64,000 nt of DNA, from NCBI GenBank assembly GCA_027618835.1, contig JAQCHZ010000010.1, forward strand, positions 1-64,000, in the 5' to 3' direction. Made by a program: the position numbers and the translations under genes. Positions 8,285 through 18,146 of the stretch are shown here, in pieces. Every line of letters starts with the position of its first letter. The stretch's first letter is position 1. Source of the DNA: Chloroflexota bacterium. Lineage in GTDB: Bacteria; Chloroflexota; Dehalococcoidia; Lucifugimonadales; Lucifugimonadaceae. The notes under the pieces were generated by a model. It did not search any database and was not told the origin of the DNA. It saw only the letters and a program-made list of their open reading frames with translations.

Positions 8285-9433
8285 ATGGCCGGTAGGAAAG
8301 TTCTCGTTCTGGGTGGTGGTTTCGGAGGAGTGCAAGCTGCGATCAGCGCACGCTTATCTCTGGATGCTTCACATGAAGTAACTATCGTCGATCGAAATAG
8401 GGTGCCGCATCTCTGCGGAATGAACCCGCTGTTGATAGTGGGTGAACGAGATACCGACAAAACCGGCAGGTCGCTGGGTCGACTCGCCAACCGTGGCATC
8501 AAGTTCGTCGAAGCGAACATCGACGCTATCGACACGACAGGCCAGAAGGTCGAAACATCGGCCGGCACGCTCGATTACGACTATTTGGTTATCGCACTCG
8601 GCGCCGCTTACGACTGGGACGCTGTTCCCGGTGCGAGAGACGCCTACTCGTTCTACGATTTCGACTACGCTCGTCAATTACGACGTCGGCTCAGCCGACT
8701 GAAGCGAGGCAAGATCGTACTTGCCGCTGCAAAGCCACCATACAAATGTCCGCCTGCACCATTCGAAACTGCCATGATCCTCAACTGGTGGGCTCGAAAC
8801 AAAGGCATCCGAAAAGACCTCGAAATTTCCGTTTACATTCCCGAGCCAGGACCTCTCGGAGTCGCTGGTAAAGAAGCGTCGATGAGGGTTCGTAGCGCGC
8901 TAGATCAACGCGGAATCGAACTTGTTACAGGAGCTGGCGTGACCGAAGTTTCACCAAACGGCAGGGAAGCGTCGTTCTCCGATGGCTCATCGACTACCGC
9001 CGATATCATCGCAACTGTTCCAGTTCACAAAATGCCCGAAATCGTTACAGCAAGCGGCGTTTCTGGCGGCAAGCCTTGGGTCCCCGTGAACAAGGCGAAT
9101 TTGGAAACATCTACTTCGAACGTATTTGCAATTGGTGACGTGAACGTTGTGCCATCGGGTGATTTCGCCATTCCGAAAGCTGGCGTGTTCGCCGCTGGAC
9201 AAGGTACGAAGGTCGGCCAGGTTATCGCTAGCCGAATAAACGAAACCAGTGAACCGGAACCGTACGACGGTGTTGGCTACTGCTTCATGTCGTACTCAGG
9301 CGGTCGATCAGCGACTGTTGGCGGCGAGTTCTTGGCCGAGGGCGGGCCGGCTACGATCCTTAGCGAACCGACCGTATCTGGCATGAAGAGCAAGGATCGA
9401 TTTGAGCGAGACTGGCGCAGTTTCAAGATCTAA
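8285..9433 (+). CDS. FAD-dependent sulfide:quinone oxidoreductase-like protein
   Basis: The 382-residue flavoprotein has an N-terminal dinucleotide-binding motif VLVLGGGFGGVQAA, a second FAD strand ending VFAIGDVN near residue 290, and the ATG-like LVIALGAAY. Three Cys match positions used by the SQR/flavocytochrome c family: Cys44 (PHLCG), Cys155 (YKCPPAPFE) and Cys333 (VGYCFMSY). The pair Cys155/Cys333 corresponds to the flavin-proximal redox pair. It probably transfers electrons from sulfide or a related sulfur donor to quinone at the membrane face. The NDH-2 family is the main alternative, but the Cys pattern favours SQR-like. DUF302 lies upstream. Confidence 0.75.
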   Translation: MAGRKVLVLGGGFGGVQAAISARLSLDASHEVTIVDRNRVPHLCGMNPLLIVGERDTDKTGRSLGRLANRGIKFVEANIDAIDTTGQKVETSAGTLDYDYLVIALGAAYDWDAVPGARDAYSFYDFDYARQLRRRLSRLKRGKIVLAAAKPPYKCPPAPFETAMILNWWARNKGIRKDLEISVYIPEPGPLGVAGKEASMRVRSALDQRGIELVTGAGVTEVSPNGREASFSDGSSTTADIIATVPVHKMPEIVTASGVSGGKPWVPVNKANLETSTSNVFAIGDVNVVPSGDFAIPKAGVFAAGQGTKVGQVIASRINETSEPEPYDGVGYCFMSYSGGRSATVGGEFLAEGGPATILSEPTVSGMKSKDRFERDWRSFKI

Positions 9434-9491
9434 GCCTGTTGTCGCCTTTTAGTCGTTCGATTTCGACATTTGAAAATAGAAAGAATTACTG

Positions 9492-9791
9492 ATGATTGCA
9501 GTTCGACGAACCTACCTTCCAAAGCCCGGCACCGGCGGCAAACTAGCCGCTCTAGTGCATGAAGCAAGTACCGCAATGGAAGCTGCCGGCTACAAGAAGC
9601 CGGCCGTATACAAAGGCTGGCACGGGTCGCACGGAATGCTGCAAACTGAGCAACTCTGGGATTCGATCGCCGACTACGAAACGTCACGAAGCGCAGTTCG
9701 CCAAACGCCCGGAATCACGACGATCTTCGATCAGATCTACCCGCTCCTAGCAGAAACCCACAACACCGAAATCTTCGAAATCACGAGCTAG
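9492..9791 (+). CDS. small dimeric alpha/beta-barrel-like protein, unknown function
   Basis: The 99-residue product follows the SQR-like gene after 58 bp on the same strand. Its pattern (MIAVRRTYLPKPG, a helix LAALVHEASTAMEAAGY, a strand with KGWHGSHGMLQTEQLW, a helix and a final strand) resembles the ABM/NIPSNAP ferredoxin-like barrel proteins. No catalytic motif is evident. The two His of WHGSHG could bind a metal or haem, but this is speculation. Confidence 0.65.
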   Translation: MIAVRRTYLPKPGTGGKLAALVHEASTAMEAAGYKKPAVYKGWHGSHGMLQTEQLWDSIADYETSRSAVRQTPGITTIFDQIYPLLAETHNTEIFEITS

Positions 9792-9809
9792 AGCGTCTCA
9801 CCACGCTCG

Positions 9810-12800
9810 CTATCCCTTCATAGCCACAGCGAGATTCAGCCGCCTGAGTGCGACGTAATCGCGTGCAGCAACTGCGAGCACGGCAAGCACTAATCCACCT
9901 ATCAGCACCCAAACAAACGTCCACTCTGTTGAAAAATGAACTGGTGGCACGACCACTCCAATAGAGGTCGTTTGAGTCGTTGTATCTACTGCCAATCTCG
10001 CCATAAAAATTCCCGCCACAAGACCGGCCCCAATGCCAATGACCAAAACGGTCGTCGACTCGACAACGGCAATTGCCAGTAGCACCCGTCTCTTGATTCC
10101 AAGCGCACCTAGTACGGCCAATTTGTGGCGATCGCCTGATGGTCTAGCTGGAGCGAACGTCAAGAACCCGATCACACCAATAACCACTGCCAACACCGAT
10201 GTGACTACCGCGGCTCCACGCCAACCGGCGATTGCCAACGGTGTAACCAACGAACCGCTCTCGAGTTCGTCACGGTCGACCAACGCATGAATGCCGCCAA
10301 TCGCATCAGAAATATTTGAAATCACTTCTTGATCGTCAGGGTCATCGAGCCCGATAAACATCTCTCGCAAGAATCCAGCCGAATTGAAGCTGCTCATCGA
10401 TAGATAAGTCCAGAGCGAAGCCGAATCGGCAATAACGAAGCCCGATTGAGTTGGATCCATCGTCGGGAAAAAATCCACTTCGCCAACAATTCGTGCTGGA
10501 ACCGACTGCTCAAATACATGGATCACAGTGCGATCGCCAACTGACAGGCCGTTCTGTTCTAACGCTTCATCACTGAACAACACCGGAACCAATCCTATCG
10601 CCGATCTGACAACCCCTCGAACACCCCGGTTCGTTCCCACGCCGAGTTCAAGTTGAATAGCGCGGTCAGCTATTCCGGTGCGATCGTGTTCAACCGAACT
10701 AATCACCGTGTCGATGCCTTTGATCGAAGCAAGCGGATACCAATCATCGACGGTGTCGAAATCGACTAACGTTGTGGTCGTCGGAATCGTTGCGTCATCA
10801 GTAACTCTCGTTTTTACGTCGACCAGTTCGTCGATAAGAACCGTCATCGGAATTCCAAGTTCGTCGTTCGCCTGCTCGAAAAATACGATGCCGACTATTT
10901 CGACAGGCCGCACCGCAGATTCTGGAACATCACCGATTCGCAATTCCCAATCGGTGGCAGTTACGGGTCCCAAATCAACTGACCAAGACCGACCGACGGC
11001 ATCCACTAATCTCAAGCTGGCATGAACGAACTCTTCAGACGAACTCGCCTTCATTCTCATCCCGACTTGATCAGGATCGTCCATAAGCGGCGTCGAAAAG
11101 AACACCGAACCCGATCCACTCGGAGCAATCATCTCAGCCAATAGCCGCTCTATCGATTTGTCAGCATAGTCGTCTCGGAAAATACCGATCTTGGAGAATT
11201 CTTCCGGCTCGATGGCAATAAACTCGAACGGAGCACCACGTCCTCCATCACGAAGCCCCCCAATCGTTCGTAGTCCGATAGATGCGCCCGTAACGCCTTC
11301 GATATCGCGAACCTGATCCAGAACTTCAGTTCTAGGACCGCTATTGAAATCAACCGGAAATGCTCGTAGATCCGCACCCACCTCGTAGCCCGTCTGGTCG
11401 ACGGCACTTCGCTCTAGCGAAGCAGAAACGGTTGCCGACAGGACTATCGACCCTGTCGCCATCCCTACAATAGCTATCGGCCACGCGTACGTGTTCGGCA
11501 ATCTCGCGAACATGGCAACCAAAATATGAAGCCATGCTGGGCCACGCTTATTAATAACTTCAGAGGTGAGTCGTGCGACTTCGGGCATGATCCGTAGTGA
11601 AAAAACGATCACCACTCCCAAGAAGATCGCCGGAGCGAACACCAACAACTGGCCAACGTCACCAATCTGCCCGGTTCGCTCAGCCACGACTGATTCCTCC
11701 GTGGTCAAATCCCACAGGACAACGCTCCCGAATATCAGGAATATTAAGTCGAGATAGTGACGCTGGAAAAACGGCCGGCTTTCAACACGCTCCAACGTCA
11801 AACGCTCGGAATCAATCTCACGTGCGTTAGCCGAGAATGCGATCAGCTGCATGTACGCGAGCAACATGAGCCCACCGGCGAGCGACACGGCAAGCGCCTG
11901 CCATGACAATCGAACAGGTACGCCTCCACCAAGGGTCGTCAGTTCGTATTCAGGCAGCAGATCAAACGAGGAAATAACGGCGAACGCAATAAACGGTGCG
12001 ATCAATACAGGGACAAGCACGAACGGTGCCGATTCATAAAAACGCCCTATGGCAATGCGACGCCTACTGAATCCTCGGGCGCGCAATCTGCCAGTATCGA
12101 CACGTGTTCTCACCACTAACGAACTCGCAGAGGTGATCGATAGGAATACGGCAACTGCCAGTACGACTCCGCCCATCATCAGCACTGGTATCCGAGCGAA
12201 TACGATCTCTTCACGAAGCGCTTTGAATCGGTTCTCTAACGCTGATATTAGCTTCGCCTCTGGAAATTCCGAGCGCAGTCGACGGGCCGCAGCGTCGATC
12301 TGTTGTTCGACCGCCGCGGGTCCTTGATCGTTGATTTCGTCAATGTCCAACTGAACCAACCAACGACTCGACCCGATCGAGGCAGGGCCGCCAGTGACGA
12401 GATCAAGCAATCCATTTCCGCTTACAAAAAGAGGAAGCGGGTGCCTTGCAACTAACGATGGACTCGGCGGCTCAACCGCTTCAAAGCCTAGGTCAAACCA
12501 GAACTCTTCTTGGAGATCATCTGGCGTAAATCTGCCTACGACTTCAAGTTTCAGATATGGCGGGTCGACCGGCGATGATGCAAGCCAAATGTCGTCACCA
12601 ACGCTCACCCCAAGCACCTCAGCGCGGGCGAACGGAATAGCAGCCTCGGCAACGAGAATCCCTGATTCGGATCCGACAACGGGGTCGGGAGCACGACCGT
12701 CAACGAACTCAACGTGATCAGGAAATCCTTCGAATTGATTGATAATCGCACTGTCCGAAGAGCGACCCGGGATGATGGCGTCAGGCTCGAATGCCCAATA

Positions 12801-13106
12801 GTGGGCACGTGTGCGCGATTCCTGCGCAACGCTTAACGGCAGATCGCCTAGCGCGCCAAGTGTCGTTTCGACTCTTTCTGATCCCGCTGTTATTGAACTT
12901 TGGGTCAAAGGGAAATTGCTGACAGAAATCAACAGATTCCTATTCGCTGGCGAGAGGGTATCCAGAACCGATCTGAGCCCAAGCGACTCGATGGTGTTGA
13001 GGTACATCGGAGCGCCCGCGATGATCGTCGTTGTCAGCAGAACAGAGATTGCGAGCGCGAGGGATTGTGCCAGATTAGAGCGGAATCGCCTGAAAACTAG
13101 AATCAA
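9810..13106 (-). CDS. giant FtsX/MacB-type ABC transporter permease
   Basis: The 1098-residue membrane protein starts with a TM helix (SLALAISVLLTTTIIAGAP), then a large extracytoplasmic domain to about residue 300. A first FtsX core follows (VLMMGGVVLAVAVFLSI, RARGFSRRRIAIGRFYE). A central block of helices, a second large external domain, and a second FtsX core at the C terminus (VVTSVLAVVIGVIGFL, LAVLGALGIKRRVLLA, TFVWVLIGGLVLAVLAV) complete it. Two FtsX cores in one chain give a complete permease that needs a separate ATPase, and none lies next to it. Likely role: export or extraction of lipoproteins or lipids, or cell-wall control. The methyltransferase gene at 13169 is 62 bp upstream on the same strand. 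Confidence 0.85.
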   Translation of the reverse strand: MILVFRRFRSNLAQSLALAISVLLTTTIIAGAPMYLNTIESLGLRSVLDTLSPANRNLLISVSNFPLTQSSITAGSERVETTLGALGDLPLSVAQESRTRAHYWAFEPDAIIPGRSSDSAIINQFEGFPDHVEFVDGRAPDPVVGSESGILVAEAAIPFARAEVLGVSVGDDIWLASSPVDPPYLKLEVVGRFTPDDLQEEFWFDLGFEAVEPPSPSLVARHPLPLFVSGNGLLDLVTGGPASIGSSRWLVQLDIDEINDQGPAAVEQQIDAAARRLRSEFPEAKLISALENRFKALREEIVFARIPVLMMGGVVLAVAVFLSITSASSLVVRTRVDTGRLRARGFSRRRIAIGRFYESAPFVLVPVLIAPFIAFAVISSFDLLPEYELTTLGGGVPVRLSWQALAVSLAGGLMLLAYMQLIAFSANAREIDSERLTLERVESRPFFQRHYLDLIFLIFGSVVLWDLTTEESVVAERTGQIGDVGQLLVFAPAIFLGVVIVFSLRIMPEVARLTSEVINKRGPAWLHILVAMFARLPNTYAWPIAIVGMATGSIVLSATVSASLERSAVDQTGYEVGADLRAFPVDFNSGPRTEVLDQVRDIEGVTGASIGLRTIGGLRDGGRGAPFEFIAIEPEEFSKIGIFRDDYADKSIERLLAEMIAPSGSGSVFFSTPLMDDPDQVGMRMKASSSEEFVHASLRLVDAVGRSWSVDLGPVTATDWELRIGDVPESAVRPVEIVGIVFFEQANDELGIPMTVLIDELVDVKTRVTDDATIPTTTTLVDFDTVDDWYPLASIKGIDTVISSVEHDRTGIADRAIQLELGVGTNRGVRGVVRSAIGLVPVLFSDEALEQNGLSVGDRTVIHVFEQSVPARIVGEVDFFPTMDPTQSGFVIADSASLWTYLSMSSFNSAGFLREMFIGLDDPDDQEVISNISDAIGGIHALVDRDELESGSLVTPLAIAGWRGAAVVTSVLAVVIGVIGFLTFAPARPSGDRHKLAVLGALGIKRRVLLAIAVVESTTVLVIGIGAGLVAGIFMARLAVDTTTQTTSIGVVVPPVHFSTEWTFVWVLIGGLVLAVLAVAARDYVALRRLNLAVAMKG

Positions 13107-13168
13107 CCCGAGCTACGTCCAATCTATAAAAGCGGAGATGGTCTCGTGTCATAGCGAGACGCCGTGCA

Positions 13169-13999
13169 TTATGCCTTCGTTCCAACCACTTCGACCTGCA
13201 TGAACGCGAAAAACGCACCTTCTGCCTGAACCCAATCGAGCCAACCCTGCGAAATCTCTTGAAGGTCGCTCTCGGTGGCGATTTCGTACTCGACAGCACG
13301 TTTTGCGAGATCCGATCGAAGAATCCGTTCTGCCCACTGCTCGCCCCACCACTTCAGCCCGCTTTCTTCAGCGAACGTCCAAGTTGAAGTTGTCACGACT
13401 AGATCGCCAAACCCTGCTTCAGTGAACCACTGCTTCAAACGACGACCCGCAAACGCATCGCCACCGTTACGTTCGGCAACCTTGTTGTAAACATCGAAGA
13501 ACTTCGAAAGTCTTTCGTCGTTTGGCCAAATAGCTGAAGCACCCCAGTCGACCTCGCGAACAGCACAAATTCCGCCGGGCTTGAGCACCCGCTTCACTTC
13601 GAACAACGCGGCTACTGGCTCCGATAAATGCTGCAAAACCTGATGTGCGTACGCAGCATCGAAACTAGCTGGCTCGTAACCAGTTTCGTAAATGGAGTTC
13701 ACTTCGAACTCGACGTTTGCTAGCTTCTTCTCAGCAGCAGAACTGCGAGCCTGCTCGATCACGACTTCTGAGCTATCAAGTCCTACGACCGATCCATCAG
13801 GAAGCAGGTGTTCACAAAGATCGTTCGTGATCGTTCCCGGCCCACACCCAAAATCCAGCAATCGCATCGGAGATTTCAGCTGCGGCAACACAAACGCTGC
13901 CGCCTCGCTCGCGCGTCTCACGGCATGAGCCGCAACTACCGATTCATGATGCCCATGCGTGTACTTTTCCGAATTCGAGCCTGAAATAGGTCCAGTCAT
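13169..13999 (-). CDS. class I SAM-dependent methyltransferase (UbiE/Coq5-like)
   Basis: The 276-residue enzyme shows LLDFGCGPGTITNDL (motif I), VGLDSSEVVIEQA (acidic loop), and FDAAYAHQVLQHL (motif post II), the usual methyltransferase 11 set. The C-terminal half carries the lid region. Substrate unknown. It lies just upstream of the giant permease gene and may be cotranscribed with it. Confidence 0.85.
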   Translation of the reverse strand: MTGPISGSNSEKYTHGHHESVVAAHAVRRASEAAAFVLPQLKSPMRLLDFGCGPGTITNDLCEHLLPDGSVVGLDSSEVVIEQARSSAAEKKLANVEFEVNSIYETGYEPASFDAAYAHQVLQHLSEPVAALFEVKRVLKPGGICAVREVDWGASAIWPNDERLSKFFDVYNKVAERNGGDAFAGRRLKQWFTEAGFGDLVVTTSTWTFAEESGLKWWGEQWAERILRSDLAKRAVEYEIATESDLQEISQGWLDWVQAEGAFFAFMQVEVVGTKA

Positions 14000-14100
14000 T
14001 TCGTTTTTAACTCTCCACGATTATTCAACACGCACACTGTCATTCTGGACCAGATTCAGAATCAGCGACCAAATGCGACCGCTCACCAACTCAGCACAAT

Positions 14101-14232
14101 GTCATGCTGAATTCATTTCAGTATCTCTCTAACCCCTTTGCAGCGACTCAACCAGCTAGCAAACGATACTGACGTAATGATCCCGTACTCATTGCAATCA
14201 GGAGAAAGATCCTGAAATAAATTCAGGATGAC
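14101..14232. repeat. composite repeat family B, full copy 1
   Basis: Two palindromic units in opposite orientation bound about 130 bp: the left begins GTCATGCTGAATTCATTTCA and the right ends ATAAATTCAGGATGAC. The left unit is followed by CTCTCTAACCCC and GCAGCG, a tail shared with other copies. A further decayed unit sits at 14038-14064. The structure resembles a MITE with terminal inverted repeats. The rest of the gap 14000-14339 shows nothing else. Confidence 0.7.
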
Positions 14233-14339
14233 AGTCGGCTAGAGCGTAATCTTGATCTGCCAATGGGCGTAGTAAGTCAGTTCAAGTGCGCAGGAGCCGC
14301 TACTTTCCGGTGGCACCGATCAACGCCTTGATCCCGAAA

Positions 14340-15317
14340 CTACCGCGTAGCCAACAACATCATTGCCAGCGGCACATCGACTACCCAGGGACCGTCGGTC
14401 GCCAATGTCGCGTATACGTCCTGATTCGGGAGCAGCTCTACTTCTCGTTCGCCATCGAGAGCAATGGTTCCGGGTTGAGTATCGATTGCGATCTTGTCGC
14501 CCGGATAGAACTTGTGCCATTCCATGATTTCGACGTCAGTGATCGTGCCAGGAGCAATCGGCGCTCGAACGGTCGTGGCATTTTCGCCCGGCTCGCCGGT
14601 AAGCCTGAGGTAAAGCCCGTACTCTTCGTCGATCGAAATAGGCATAATCCTCGATCCAATCGACGAAAGCCCAATGCTCGCCGGTTCAGCCCGAGTCAGA
14701 AACATCGACTGCAGAGTCTTGGTGTCCCAAACGGCTCTTGCGCCAACGAACATCTGGTTCGACACCGCAGCATCGACTAACGCATCGTCTCGACGCTCGC
14801 CGTTCACATAAATATCGATTCGCTTCGAACGTCGGCAAGCTTCTTCAATGGTCAACACACCTGTCGCCATCGATCCTGCGGCGATTCCGGCGAGAGTGCC
14901 TTCGGTATTCGCAGGGAAAACGTTGTTCGTTCCCGTTGAAATAGGAATCAGCGGCACGGCACCAGCACCCTTGGCAACGACACGGTTGGTGCCATCACCG
15001 CCGAGAGTCACAATGCTATCTGCGCCTTGTTCCGCCATCGTTCGGGCAGCATTCGTCGAAGCACCCTGATGATCGGCGACGGGCATTTCGACATAGTCGA
15101 TTTTGATCTGACCTTCGACATCATGAGCAGCCGGACGTGCCAAGCCCGAATGATCTGGCATGACCAGAAGTCGATCAGCGCCAGTCGAAACAACACCGGC
15201 GAACACCCTGCGAAGAATGTTTGCCTTCTCTTGATTCGAGACCACGCGACCGTGGGCTACCAAACGACGAATGTCTTTGCCCGCCGCAGGATTTGCGATT
15301 ATTCCGACCGTGCTCAA
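14340..15317 (-). CDS. acoX: ATP-NAD kinase-like protein, AcoX type
   Basis: The 325-residue protein has the NAD-kinase fold: GIIANPAAGKDIRRLV at the start and SIVTLGGDGTNRVVAKG near residue 105, containing the GGDGT nucleotide motif, then PISTGTNNVFP. This shorter, divergent branch includes AcoX, encoded with acetoin dehydrogenase genes. It follows the E2 gene by 42 bp in the same direction, which supports the AcoX assignment. Its real reaction is not established; a kinase or NAD-binding role is inferred from family. Confidence 0.75.
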   Translation of the reverse strand: MSTVGIIANPAAGKDIRRLVAHGRVVSNQEKANILRRVFAGVVSTGADRLLVMPDHSGLARPAAHDVEGQIKIDYVEMPVADHQGASTNAARTMAEQGADSIVTLGGDGTNRVVAKGAGAVPLIPISTGTNNVFPANTEGTLAGIAAGSMATGVLTIEEACRRSKRIDIYVNGERRDDALVDAAVSNQMFVGARAVWDTKTLQSMFLTRAEPASIGLSSIGSRIMPISIDEEYGLYLRLTGEPGENATTVRAPIAPGTITDVEIMEWHKFYPGDKIAIDTQPGTIALDGEREVELLPNQDVYATLATDGPWVVDVPLAMMLLATR

Positions 15318-15359
15318 TTAAAAAGTCCCAAACTAGTCACTAATGACATATGCCGACGC

Positions 15360-16589
15360 TTACGCCTTCATCCAGCTTGGATCGCTGAGCAATTTAGCGA
15401 TTGATCGCACGAACTCGGCAGCCGGTGCGCCGTCCCACGCTCGGTGGTCGAACGCAAGATTCAAGTTGGCAATCGATCGGATAGCCACTTCGCCATCGAC
15501 AACCACAGGTCGCTCTTCAACCGTTCCGACTCCCAGAATTCCGATTTCAGGCTGATTCAGTAGTGGATCAAATGTATCGATGTTGTACGAGCTCAAATTG
15601 GTGATCGAGAACGTGCTGTTCGTCATTTCGTCGATCGAAAGGCTGTTTGATTTTGCCTTCTTAGCGAGTTCACGAACTTCCTGTGCGATTTCCAACAAAG
15701 ATTTCCGATCGGCGTTCTTGATAACCGGAACCAACAACCCTTCAGGGATCGCCATTGCGATTCCGACGTTCACTTCGTCGAGCACTCGCACTTCGTCACC
15801 GACAAGATGAGAGTTGGCGATTGGAGATTCCTTGAGGGCACGTGCGACAGCAGCAATTACAAGATCCTGGTACTGCGGACGCAGCTTGTGTTGTCGCCAT
15901 TCACCGACGAGTTCACGCTGGAATGCGATAGCGTCGGTAACGTCTGCAGTGGTCGATAGAGTCACCGTTGGAATAGCTGCACTTTCGGTCATACGGCGTG
16001 CGATTGTTCCTCGAAGGCCCGACAGTTTGATCGTTTCTTTTACTGGAACGACAGATTCTGGCAAAGGAGCAGCGGCGGCAGGCGTTCCTCCTGCAGGTGC
16101 TGAAGCAGCAGATTTCACATCATCCTCGGTAACACGTCCGCTAGGTCCGGTTCCGAGAATTCCTGATAGATCAACGTTCATCTCTTTGGCGAGCCGGCGA
16201 GCCCTAGGCGTAACGATCTGCTTGCCGCCCTTTGGAGCGACACCAGCGGCGCCAGAAGCGGCGGCGGCGGCAGGTTTTACGGCCACTGGAACGGGAGCGC
16301 CAGCAGGTCCGCGAGCTGCAACTACATCTGGTAGATCAGCTTCCGAATCACCTGCTTCGAGAACATGCCCGAGAACGGTTCCGATGTCGACAATACGACC
16401 TTCTTCAACATCGATTCTGCCGAGCGTGCCATCGACAGTTGCTTCGACTTCAGCGTTTACTTTTGAAGATTCGATCTCGACGAGTTGATCGCCTTTAGCG
16501 ACCGGGTCGCCGACAGCCTTTAGCCATTTGATGACTTCGCCGTCGTTCATTCCCATTCCCCACTGTGGCAGGGTGATAGGTGCAGACAT
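15360..16589 (-). CDS. dihydrolipoamide acyltransferase (E2) of a 2-oxoacid/acetoin dehydrogenase complex
   Basis: The 409-residue E2 core enzyme has a lipoyl domain at residues 1-75 with the lipoylated Lys43 in EIESSKVNAE. An Ala/Pro-rich linker is followed by an E3-binding domain (TPRARRLAKEMNVDLSGILGTG) near residue 125-160, and a catalytic domain ending in DHRAWDGAPAA, where His382 and Asp386 form the HxxxDG active site. It transfers the acyl group from lipoyl to CoA. Its E1 partners are at 19551-21585 on the same strand, separated by two unrelated genes. No E3 gene is in the window. Confidence 0.9.
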   Translation of the reverse strand: MSAPITLPQWGMGMNDGEVIKWLKAVGDPVAKGDQLVEIESSKVNAEVEATVDGTLGRIDVEEGRIVDIGTVLGHVLEAGDSEADLPDVVAARGPAGAPVPVAVKPAAAAASGAAGVAPKGGKQIVTPRARRLAKEMNVDLSGILGTGPSGRVTEDDVKSAASAPAGGTPAAAAPLPESVVPVKETIKLSGLRGTIARRMTESAAIPTVTLSTTADVTDAIAFQRELVGEWRQHKLRPQYQDLVIAAVARALKESPIANSHLVGDEVRVLDEVNVGIAMAIPEGLLVPVIKNADRKSLLEIAQEVRELAKKAKSNSLSIDEMTNSTFSITNLSSYNIDTFDPLLNQPEIGILGVGTVEERPVVVDGEVAIRSIANLNLAFDHRAWDGAPAAEFVRSIAKLLSDPSWMKA

Positions 16590-16763
16590 ATTTACCGTTT
16601 ACCGTTCTTTGCCAACCGCCGGGCGCAACGTCAGCTGGCTGTGCGTCGCCTTACTCGCAAGATGCCAAGTGTAGGCGAAACTCTGAAATTGGAATCAAGA
16701 ATACAGCGCCGTCGGCTAGTTTACCGCAGTTGAAGAGTAGTTCGGAAGGTTTAGTCGACTGAG

Positions 16764-18146
16764 TTAGTCAGGGATAGTGATTTCGACCGTGGTCATGAAC
16801 TCGTGAGCACCGGCGCTTTGAAGTTTTTGTGCCACCCCCACTGACGATCCAATTCCGATCGCTATTCGATCCGTTACGTCATCTGATGCCCAGCGACTAA
16901 TCACCATGTAACCACCGGGAGTCTTCCATGACTCAAGAACTCCAGGAATGCCGTCGCCTACGGCCGAATAGTTGTCGTCAGTTCCCATTGCACCAGTGAG
17001 TGCTTTGAAGAATTCCGTCGAGTCGTCGCTTGTATCCCAAGCAATAGTGACTGCCAGCCCTGTCTCTCCACTCGAAGCATTTTCGTAAACGACGTAGGTG
17101 TCGCCGCCCCAACCGGCTGCGGCTGCTGTTGCATTTTCTGAACCCAATGCCTCTAACCAAGTCCGCAAGAAGAACTCACCAAAAACGTTTTCGGCCTGTA
17201 CCGACCAGCCCCCGCCCATCGCATAGTCAGGAATGACGATCTCTATCGGGTCTTCTTTGTCGAAATATTTTTCTGGATGAATAATCTGCTCGGTACTCTT
17301 CGGCGGATCGATGAATACCGCGTCGACCGCGGCGAACTTTCCAAGTTGAAGAATTATCGAAATGAACGCAGCGCCTTCGGTATACGCAAACTCCAATGTT
17401 TGCTGCAAAAAGTAAGGCGACTCCGGGAGTTCATCCTGGCTAGCAAGCGCGGATTCAAGCAACTCGCTTAGTTGTGCGAAATCGTAGTTGGCAAGCATGT
17501 ACTGGGTCTGCACCGATGTAGCATCGCCTTCGACCAGAGCCGAAATCGCCAGTGCCATATCGTCGCCGGATGCAAGCTCTTTGATGACTTCGAGATCGAA
17601 CTTTGCATCCTGAAGCCGATGCACGTACTCGTGGGCGTAAGTTAGTTGCGCCTCGACGTCGAGAGATTCAGCTCCCGATTGATCGTCACCAAGTACGAAA
17701 AATTCTTCCTTCTCAGGATCGTAAAGTCCCAGAACTTGACTACCGAATAGACTGTCGTAAATCGCGCCAAGATCAGCGTCTTGCCGGATTACCCCGAGCA
17801 ACTTGAACAAGGTCGATTCATGAGCGATCTGTTCCAGTGTTTCAGGATCGTTAAGCTCCTCGGCAAGGCGCGCTCGCATGCCATCTTGATCGACAAAGTT
17901 GTGCTCGACAGCAGGCGGCGTATCTATCCCTCGAAGCTCTTCGATACCACGTTCGATTTCAGCGAGAAAGTCTTCAACAGTGAGTTCCGCGGGTTCGATC
18001 ACCGCAGTCGGAATTGGCTCTTGGGTTGGGCTAATCGTCGAAGTCGGAGTCGCAACCATCTCAGGATCAGGCGCGGAAGAACAGGCAACCGCCAGCAATA
18101 AAACTAGCGTCAAACCAAAAGTTAAACTGGAATTAACTGTCCTCAC
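16764..18146 (-). CDS. secreted lipoprotein with HExxH metallopeptidase motif
   Basis: The 460-residue protein starts at a GTG (18144-18146) one base from the stop of the HAD gene, so translation is coupled. A signal peptide ends in the lipobox LAVAC (Cys22), followed by a Thr/Pro-rich linker of about 25 residues. In the middle, AQLTYAHEYVHRLQDAK contains HEYVH, the zinc-binding HExxH motif of gluzincin-type peptidases; a downstream Glu (EGDATSVQ) could be the third ligand. The rest is helical then beta. It probably acts outside the membrane, anchored by lipid. The substrate is unknown. Confidence 0.75.
   Translation of the reverse strand: MRTVNSSLTFGLTLVLLLAVACSSAPDPEMVATPTSTISPTQEPIPTAVIEPAELTVEDFLAEIERGIEELRGIDTPPAVEHNFVDQDGMRARLAEELNDPETLEQIAHESTLFKLLGVIRQDADLGAIYDSLFGSQVLGLYDPEKEEFFVLGDDQSGAESLDVEAQLTYAHEYVHRLQDAKFDLEVIKELASGDDMALAISALVEGDATSVQTQYMLANYDFAQLSELLESALASQDELPESPYFLQQTLEFAYTEGAAFISIILQLGKFAAVDAVFIDPPKSTEQIIHPEKYFDKEDPIEIVIPDYAMGGGWSVQAENVFGEFFLRTWLEALGSENATAAAAGWGGDTYVVYENASSGETGLAVTIAWDTSDDSTEFFKALTGAMGTDDNYSAVGDGIPGVLESWKTPGGYMVISRWASDDVTDRIAIGIGSSVGVAQKLQSAGAHEFMTTVEITIPD

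Noticed and set aside
15814-16488. 224-codon plus-strand open frame opposite the E2 gene
   Set aside because: It is antisense to the Ala/Pro-rich linker and catalytic domain of E2 and mirrors its codon periodicity.
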